The translations under genes and the position numbers were made by a program. From Aplysia californica (taxonomy: Eukaryota; Mollusca; Gastropoda; Aplysiida; Aplysiidae), in contig NW_004797893.1 of the NCBI RefSeq assembly GCF_000002075.1, positions 1 through 64,000 on the forward strand: 64,000 nt of DNA, in the 5' to 3' direction. Positions 50,601-60,540 of this stretch are shown piece after piece (position 1 is the first letter of the stretch; each line of letters begins with the position of its first letter). The notes beneath the pieces are model-generated. The model saw only the letters and a program-made list of their open reading frames with translations. It searched no databases and was not told where the DNA came from.

Positions 50601-53600
50601 AGTCATTCAACTTGTTGCCAAAGTTGAGCATTACAGAACTGAAACAAAGAGCACACAAAAACACTTCTATTAATTATAAAAACAGACAAGACAGTGGACA
50701 TTGTGGGAAGACAATTTCTGCTAATTTTCCTCACTGCACCCACGTGTGAATGGATACCTGGCCATGGACAGTGAATTATCTGGTCAATGTGTCAGTGTTT
50801 TAGTGTCTGTAAAATGGCAGCTTGTACTGCATGCTTCTTTGGACGTTGAGATTATTTCAGAATGAAATCAGGTCTCCTGGGGTAATAATATAGATTGTAA
50901 ACCACATAAGCTTGCAGTTCGGCATGAATTTTTGCTCTATACAAATGCTACTTATTATCATCATCACTGACAGGTGAATGGGAGAACAGGTGTAAAAGGA
51001 GAACAGGTATAAAAGTAAATTTTGACACCCTCCCGGAGGTTACAGGTGTCACAGAGTAACAAAGACAAAAAAATTAGGAGAGATAAGGACGATAGACGGA
51101 GAAAAACATACCAGAGCACTCCCCCAACCACTCATGATAACTTACTTGAACTTCTCATCTTTGTTAAAATCTTGTTTGTTGTGAATTGGTTGCAGGAAAT
51201 CTACTTGTGCCACACCAACAACACCGATGCCCAAGTCATTTGCCTGAAATTAGGAAAGTGTCATGAATAGTTGGGCCCACTAGTAATGAATTGAACAGAT
51301 TGCTCTCATTAGATTTGAAAACATCAAAATAGATTGATATTATGATTCAGTTGTTGTTTCACCAAATCCACTAAGTTTTTAAAATAGAATCTTAAGAATA
51401 CAGATGACTCGAAGGTAAATTTTTTCCCTCAACCCCCATAAATAAAATCAGGGTTGTTTCCTATCTGACCACTAAATAAAAAAAAAAAAAGACTTTTATC
51501 TGTAGATAAGGAGCAGTACTGTGGAAATTTTTAAAATTAAAACAAACAACAACAACCCCATAACAACTAAGAGGGAAGGCCGTACTGCAAGTGAAATTTA
51601 GAAGAGAGGAACACATTTTCACTAACTGCATGGTTTTCAACAAAATGAATATTGAAGAAAATAGTAAATGATACGATAAAAATTGTTGTTTCACGCATGG
51701 TTAGACGAAGCTAAGACATCCTCCACTCCTGAGCGAAATAATGCCCGGAGTCATAGGAAATCTGTTCAAACATTTGAGTACACCAATATCATGCAGCGAC
51801 ATGCAAACATAATCCAATGTACTATGAAGAATACGATAGGATGAGAATTGCATCTTCTGATATTTTGTATGGCAGACAACCATTCTCTCTCTAAGTACCA
51901 GTTTGGGATGGTCTTATTTTACTGTACCTAATCAGTCACAGAAATGCATCCTTAGCTTTCTCCATAACTACAAGCTCCCCTCAGAGATGCCAACCACAGA
52001 AAACCGAAAGGAGTATTGGGAAATATGAAAATGTGTATTTTCAGGGAAAATGTGTATTCCCCACGACCGACCGACCAACCAGCAATAGTAAAATGTTCAC
52101 GGTGTCCAGCAATATTTCCTGAAAAAAAATTACTAGCTCACCAGCTCGAAAAAAGGAGTACACACGCGTACAAATGTATTCAGTCAACAACATGTCAGGG
52201 TTCAATGTCGTACTCTTGTTTGACTTAGGTATTTCAGTCTATTATATAATATTTTCCTCTCATTATTATTATTATATAAAAAATAAATCCTGCTTTGAGA
52301 GTTCGGAATGGCCTTGCACAAGAATTTCGACTATCAAGAACCAGTCTGGGTGTCATGATTCATATTATGAACTGACAGACTCAAATTATTGCTCAAACTC
52401 TGAGAAAAGCAATAACTTGAATGGCTCAAGTAGACCCATGCACTGTGACAGTTGTAACAACTGTGGAAGGGCAAGATGCAGTGACACTGAAAATCTGCCA
52501 GTCTTGAACAGAAAGCTACAACATACACTATAGGTATAATTTACTATCACCCATCCAAGTAGGTATAATTTACTACATATATCACCCATCCAATGAAACG
52601 CGAACACTATTTCAATAACACAGACTTGCAAAGTATGAGGGGTCCCGATTTCGCACACGGCCTGCACCAACGCGCGCTTTGCAGAAAGCTCTAATCAAAG
52701 TTCTGAAATGTGCTTCCAACCTCTGGTGTTGCCTTAACCCCCCGGGTATTCTTAAACCCCCCCAAAAAATCAATAACCTCCTCCCCTATTCCGTAGTCAT
52801 ATACTTCGCAACGCCGTTACTCCCGCCAAAGACGATCTTTCCTCACACAATGCCGCATTTATTTGTGATGTGATTGCTCCTAGGTTCAGTGAACGGTCAC
52901 GATGGCGAGCCAGACAATCTAAAAATCGGACGACGCTTTTATTTTCTTTTCTTCTTTTTTTCCACAAGTGACAGCACTGCGACGAGTCTGAGTACTTATT
53001 ACATTTTATTTGCACGCCGACATTGCGTTTATACTGCACAACCTGCATGCCACAAATGTTGCGTTATCAAACAACTGCTGGCAAACTTCTCGGTGGTAAC
53101 GAAAGCAGATCTTGATTTTCCTGATCGAGCCTCGGTGTCACATATGCTTCCGCCTGCCGCCATAGCTGCCTATTCGCGTGAAAGTGAAACGTACTCTCCG
53201 GACGGGGAAAAGCTGAATGAATATAATATCACGATCGCGACCGGCAAAAATGAACTTACTGACCACATCGGACTTGCTTTTCAAAAATTCCAGTTCTGCT
53301 AAACTGTTACTATTTTGACAAAAGATAGGACTTGAGATAATTAGGTTTACTCGCCCAAGCCCAAGCTGAATCTCGTAGTTTTCGCATTCCAGGATGCGTA
53401 TTTTTTCATGAAAAGTCGTATTCGTGTATTTTTGGCAAAAAATCGCACTAAAGTATGTAAAATCGTACTGGTTGGCATCTCTGTCCTCTTCCAAAAAAAC
53501 AAACACATGCAATGCTGAAGTTCTGATTGGATATGTACTTACTTGCTTTTGAAAGCCCACTTTTTCAAAAGCTTTAATGAGTCTGTTCCTGTGGTACAGC

Positions 53601-55986
53601 ATCATCCCATAGTCTTCTGATTTATCCTTCTCACAGGTAAATCCAAAAATGATTTTCACGGGTCGAGACTGAAAGAAAATGTGCAGTCAGATAAAATTGC
53701 TTTGAGGATTAATGGTACTACTAGTCTAAGCAAACAATTGAACATGGAATGAGGAATACATTTAGAAAAAACAAATAATGAGCTAGTAGTACGCTTTACA
53801 GAGAACAAACTTTCATATTTTCCTGAAATTTTTAAGGACCTACTATGAGCTTTATGTCCATAATCAGACCTGCAACTTGCTATAATTCATATATATGTTT
53901 CTGTGACTCAAGCATCACATTCTACTGAATTATAAAATAGATACAAGCAATAGCTACTAATATTGAGGATCTCGAATGTGAACAATTCATGTCTAAAATG
54001 TGTGCCTTGATAGAGAGAGACCGCCTTTTGATTTGGTAAGGTGTTAATTACTTAGCATCTTGTCATAGGCTGTTCTTCACTAAAATATCACATTATCTCA
54101 CCAGCCAAGTAGGTTTATAAGCATCAATCTCTGTATGTGACAAAGACTTTGAGATCATTTTGGTTTTCACCCTCATGCCACGGATGGTGATCTTCATTCG
54201 CGGCTTTAAGAATAGAACACTGCAATACTCCTGAAAAAAAGCAAAAATGGACAAATTTTAAAACATGTTCTAAAATCTACAGTCACATTCAATCAAGACA
54301 CATCATAAAAAGAGGATACAATGAGACAAATGTAACCCAAAGAACTCAATATGAAAGTTATTCTAAAAGAGGAACAGTTAAAAAAAAATTAGTTTGATAT
54401 ATATATATGAGAAGCACAATGACACAATAGTCTTTTAGTGTTGTGAAAAAACAAAACAGATGCAAGAAAACAAAAGAGACACAGTAAAGAAAAATAGGAT
54501 GTACCAAGGTCGCCACGAGTGTTAGTTACAACAACAAAAACCCCCCCAAAAAAACAGTAAAAAGAGGATAATAGAACACCAAAAATAATAAGGGAGCCAC
54601 TCAAAAGAGAGCAATAGAATTTCGTTAAGGAAGAGCACATTTTTATGATCGAAGTGAAGCTACGGCACCTTTTTCTCCCAAATCGGCTCAGACAACGATC
54701 ACAAAGAAAACAGAAAACAGGTATGAATCTCACTAACTGCTGCGAACCTGCGATTATGGGGGTCTGTAATGAATTTGTAATGATAAAGTAGTGTTCATAA
54801 TACTTTAATAGCTCAGTGAACTTAGCTAAATCACTTCCTTTCCCATTCTTCAGGCCAAATGACAATTTCTATAAGGACTAACTTCTTATTTACAAAAGGT
54901 AAACAATTTAAAAAGGAAGTTCAGGTTTCTTTTCGAGACATCCTTTTGTGCTTATTGGGTGGTAAAAAAGACCCCTATACTGTACCCATTATTTTTGATA
55001 CACAGACGAAATTTCAAATACAAAACTGAATAAAGCAGTAAAAATGAGCTAGCCAAGTGTAAAGATTTCCGTGTAACAAACCCTTAGCGAACGCTTGTAC
55101 TCTGACGTCTGCATCTGGATAGGTCTGTGGTATACCGAAGTCAAGTCTACTTCATGAGCTTCTGGACATCTGATATCGTGAAGGTCACTAGAAAAGTCCA
55201 GTTCATAGGTGCGGTCTTGATGCCTGAACATAGAAATACACCTTTTCCAGATCAGGTATAAAGATAAAGAGTTCAAATGCATCAATGAAAGTTTAAATAT
55301 CAAAATTGTCAAATTAAATCAGCATAAGAGTTAAAAATTCATAATGGAAAATGTAAATATGCAAGCTCAAATGTAATCATAGGACAGCTCAAATGTAAAC
55401 ACTAGGTAAATCAAATTCATCATTGTCCATTCAAATGCAGCATAGGAAAGTTCAAATTCAACAATACGAAAACTATTAAGCTATGATGTAACTATTGTGT
55501 CTGTGTCAAGGGAAGCTACTCTGTCTCTTAGCAACGTTTGTTGTTTACTGTCAGCATCTCTCACCTTCAATACTTGCTGTCTGCTATCTAGATCTAGATC
55601 TAACCGTAATTTCATTTTGTTAAACCAAAACAGTTTGAAACAATCAGTCGTATTTAACAAAGCTCAAATGAAAATCACAGCAACATAATTAAATAATACT
55701 AAGCACATACCTAACGAAAATGTTTTAAAAGGAGTCATTCTAGAGGGTAAACAGAGAATATATACAAAGCCTTTCTGTGAGGTGACGATTATATGCTAAT
55801 CAGTGGCAATTCAACCGAAATACTGCATACAGTACCATATGCCAAGCCATCGAAACTGAATGCTTTGTAAAAAAAAAAAATTAAAGTGGGAAGAGGTTTG
55901 ACAAAGTAACCACAGGTTTTTGAATGGGTGCCAGAAGCACCCCATATTACTTGATGAAATGTTGCGGCTACTTCGAACAAATGCTT

Positions 55987-56040
<54 letters not shown>

Positions 56041-56057
56041 AGGGAGAGAGAGAGAGA

Positions 56058-56096
<39 letters not shown>

Positions 56097-56124
56097 AGGG
56101 GAGGGAGGGAGGGAGGGAGGGAGG

Positions 56125-56207
<83 letters not shown>

Positions 56208-59200
56208 AGGGAGGGAGGGAGGGAGGAAGGGAGAGTGAGAGAGAGAAAGAGAAATAGAGATATATACAGAGATACAAAGAGAGAGAGACAGAGATACAGA
56301 GAAAGGCAAAGAAAGAGTTACAGGGACATTACGCTGGTGTACCCAGAGTCACATAGAAAGAATGACATATTGTATTTTAAATCTATATGTGTTGAATTTG
56401 AACAGACAATGGTGAATTTGAACTCTCTATCGTTACATTTCATGGTGCTATTTCGATGTTTGAGCTTTCTAGTGTTACATGTGCTTTCTCTAATTCAGTG
56501 TTTGAACTTTCTGTGTGGAATTTGATTTGACTAAATTGAATAAATTCTGCTCTTTCATTTGAATTGTCTTAATTGAAATTTAGTTTGGAAAAGGTGTATA
56601 TATCATTTACCTTGGTCATCCAATAGAATATGAAATGTAACAAGTCCAAATCAGGCCAAAGAGCTTAAAAACTACACTCTTAAAGAGCACTGCTCAGAAC
56701 TAACATCTTTGAACGTTTTCGAAAAGCAAACAGGCATCAAAAGAAAAAAGGGTAAATGGGCGTGTAAAAATTCACCAAAGGAAGCTATTCATAAAATACT
56801 TTTTAACAACCGTAGCCTCATTTGAATTGTTAGCACAAGACATTTGCAACATACTTCTTCAAATTGTATATGTAGATCTTAGTTCCTGTCTTAGACCCCT
56901 CCAGACTCCTGAGCTGTGTTTTCAGATCAGCTTCAGAGTTGAAAATAGAGTATTCCAAGATAGCGTTGAGGTTGTTCCTTGATTCTTGACTCTTGACTCT
57001 CTCTAGTACTATTGGTTAAGGAAAAACTAGCATCACATTGTAAACGAGAGTGTCAGTTTAAACATGAAATAAAATGTGTTCCGAAAAGAATGACAAAAAT
57101 ACTCCACATCCTTAATCCTACTATTCGTTTTCATGTGTGTAAAGGATATGTCTTGGCAGTCTGTACGTGAGGATGGGTACTTGAACAGAATCTGCCCGTA
57201 TTGCCGCGAGATACGTCTGTGACAAAAACCCCACACTGGCACTCTCCCGACAACGAGTGAACACCAGGGCGTCTTTGCCAATCCTCATTGAGCCGGACTT
57301 GAAGCCATTTCCATAATGGCCAATAGGCATGTGTGACCCAGTCCTTTCATAGACATCTTTTTCACAAAAGCCAAAGCTGAAACAGAGCAGTTATGCAACA
57401 TAATGGGTCTTTCATCAAAATCAGGACTTGTCACAGAGAACAAAGGAGAATATGTTGTAACCTGAAAGCTAAAGTTGAAGATAGTTTAGGGAACTTTTCC
57501 TTTTGTTCCTTTTCAGGCACGAAAAGTAGTCTACCTACTTCATACTAAGAATGAGGACAGGTTCTGAGATTGATTACAGTAACATTCTGTCTCTCATTTG
57601 CCCTCCAATCTCAGAGGCCTTGTACTTAAAACAGTTAAATTTTATATTTCAAGTTTAACGTACTGGCGCTACGACGGTCACTGGTTGATGTTCTATATTT
57701 TGGCCTGTAGTAGGAAGGAACTGATCAAAGTGCAAGGACGGTAAATGTTTCCAATCACTAGTCAACCAGACAAAATTTTCAAGGGGGAACAGAAGACTGG
57801 GATTCAACATTAAACTTAAAATATATTTGAACCTGTCCAAGATGACCACCCAAAGTTGAGGAGAAAAGTACTTATCTCAGATAGGTGGTTCTCGTGAACA
57901 TGCGTCATTGTAATATGTAGTAGAAATATGTACAAGGGGTGGAAGTAGGAAGCAGTTGTCTGTACAGGAAATTGTCTTTGGACAGGTGGTTGTTACATTA
58001 GGCAGTCCAGTGAACGTAAACGCTTCAGGAGACTTTACTTGAAAGCTGATCATGCATTTTGTGGTATTTTTTTACTTTCCCTCCCATCTCACACTTAGCA
58101 ATTAGTTGTCCATTTTCTACTGAATATTGATGCGCTGAGCACGAATATCAACTTCATTTCAAGTCACAAATTAATAGTTTTTGAAATATTTGATTGTTCT
58201 TAATAGAGATAGACGTGCTTTGGACCAATCGGGGGTTCCAGGGGGCCTGCTCCCCTGGAGTAAAAGACCATCTGGGGGGTTACAGGGGGGCAGCCTGTTT
58301 TAACCCATAATTTAATATTTTACAGTTAGATTTGAAATTTTCTTGTAAATAAATTATTTGCGCCAGTTGTAGTGGCTTTATGTGTGATCTACAGCAAACA
58401 GTACTGCAGTTTGACCCCCGAAGCAGTGCATCTGTGTGCGGGAGTGAAAGTAAAAATATACCCATTTTGCTACAGTTACTTTTTATAATACAGTCAAACC
58501 TGTGTAAGACGGCCACCCATTGTCACGGAGAAAAGTGGCCGTATAAGACAGGTGGCCGTCTTAGGCAGGACTGATCAAGATGAAGAAAACAAACCATTCC
58601 CATCTGAGTTCCCAATCGAAAATAGCCGCATTGTTGTTGTTGTTGTTGTTGGTTTGTATTTTGTTTGTAATTTTTACTTTGTTGCTGTTCTTGCACAAGG
58701 GTGACAATAAAACGAAATGTGTCAGACGAGGAAGATCGAGTGCTATGTTACAACAAACACATGGGTCGCCACCACCCGGAGAACGAGAGACGCTTCTGTC
58801 ACAAGTTCATGTTGACGTCCTTTGTTACTTTGTTACAGACTGGGTAAACAGTGACCACTCCTCTCACTTACGATTTGTGTATAAGTTCTGGGTGGGGCTT
58901 ATGGGTTATGAGGGAATCACACGCTTACCTCACCAGCAGCTGAAAATTGGTAGCTATTGGTCAACAGTGGGAGGGGCCTACGCAACTTGATCGGTTGGAG
59001 GGACTACCTAACAACAACGACAGGTGATTCAATTATAACGGCTCGCTCACAACGCCAGACCCCAATGGACAATTTATGACAAAACGTAATGGAGTCACTA
59101 AGGTGGCCGTCTAAGACAGGTGTTATTGCTTAGTGTGATAGGGGTTGTGTGTTAAAATGTGGCTGCGGCTGCGTCGAACAGGTGCCCGTTTTACACAGAT

Positions 59201-60461
59201 AAATTATATAGAAAAAACACAAGGGGGGAAACGGAAAGTGGCCGTTTGTACAGGTGGCCGTCATATAGAGGTGGCCATTGGGGCAGGTTTGACTGTATTT
59301 AAATTAATTTATGCACAAAGCCATAGTTGCTTGCAGCAATAGGTACACCCCCAAAACACAAGAAACCCATGTTTGCCTTCCAGGCCCAGCTTCGTCACAC
59401 GCTGCCCTTGCTCATTTNNNNNNNNNNNNNNNNNNNNNNNNNNNNNNNNNNNNNNNNNNNNNNNNNNNNNNNNNNNNNNNNNNNNNNNNNNNNNNNNNNN
59501 NNNNNNNNNNNNNNNNNATCATGAAAATTCGTGTTGAAAAAGTGCAAAACATGTCGCGAATGGTGCTACGGTAACTTGCATAATTTTTGCATAATTTTGC
59601 TTTTTTGTTGCATAATTTAGCCATCTAAATTTGAATAATTCTATGGGGACAGAGGTATGCCAATATGGCATTGAAGTAGGCAGTTTAATGAATGCAAATG
59701 CCCATATGGGAATCCCCACTGCAGTGCCTCATTAATTTTTTATCTCGGTCATGTTGGGTCGCGTTTTGGGTGAGTCCGAAACTACTTGCTGTTTTGTTTC
59801 GTTTTGTGAATACTCATGACTTCCGGCATATCATTTTAAAAAGGAAAACCTGAGCTTTAAAAATATAGTGTTTTCCATGTTGAGATTGATGCAGTAGAAG
59901 TGGAAGGATTTTGTTGCGAAAATGAGATAAATGTTAGATCAATGTAAAGTTTAATCCATTTGTCTTGCTTTCTCGAGACTTAACCAGTGTATGTAAATAC
60001 TCCATTTTGCTACTGTTTAATTTTTAAAATATTTTAATTAATTCAAGCGCAAAGCCATTCTTGTTTTCGACAATAGGTAGGCTACCGCCGAACACAAGAA
60101 ACCCATGTTTCCCTTCCCGGCCGGGCTTAGCTGACGGTGACGTCACATGCTTCCATGCTCTTTTGGGAGTCTTGGTGTTCCTTGAATTCGACCTTTTAAA
60201 TTGATTTTTAAAGTAATTTATGAAATATTAGATGTTTGTACAATTTCCAAAATTCAAGTATGTGGAAGAAAGATGGCAGAGGAAAACTTAACGCGGTTCA
60301 GATGCTTCATTTCCTTTGCGTCAATAATGATGGTTCCCCATTTGTTTATGTTGGTTTCCAGGTTAAGCTAGCCGAGCGCTGTTGTCGCAATAATGACACA
60401 GCTCCATACCAAATAAGTCGACATTATCTCCCAACACAAACAAGTAAAAGCCTAAACTTAA

Positions 60462-60540
<79 letters not shown>

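Noticed and set aside
54389-54865. 158-residue minus-strand ORF with hydrophobic segments
   Set aside because: Within a MORC intron, no family resemblance, composition driven by AT-rich DNA.
55789-56309. Long Ser/Leu and Arg/Glu ORFs up to 162 residues
   Set aside because: Translations of the GA/GGGA repeat.
58580-58990. ORF with a hydrophobic Leu-rich start resembling a signal anchor
   Set aside because: Located inside the Tigger-like element; the Leu run comes from a (TTG)n repeat.
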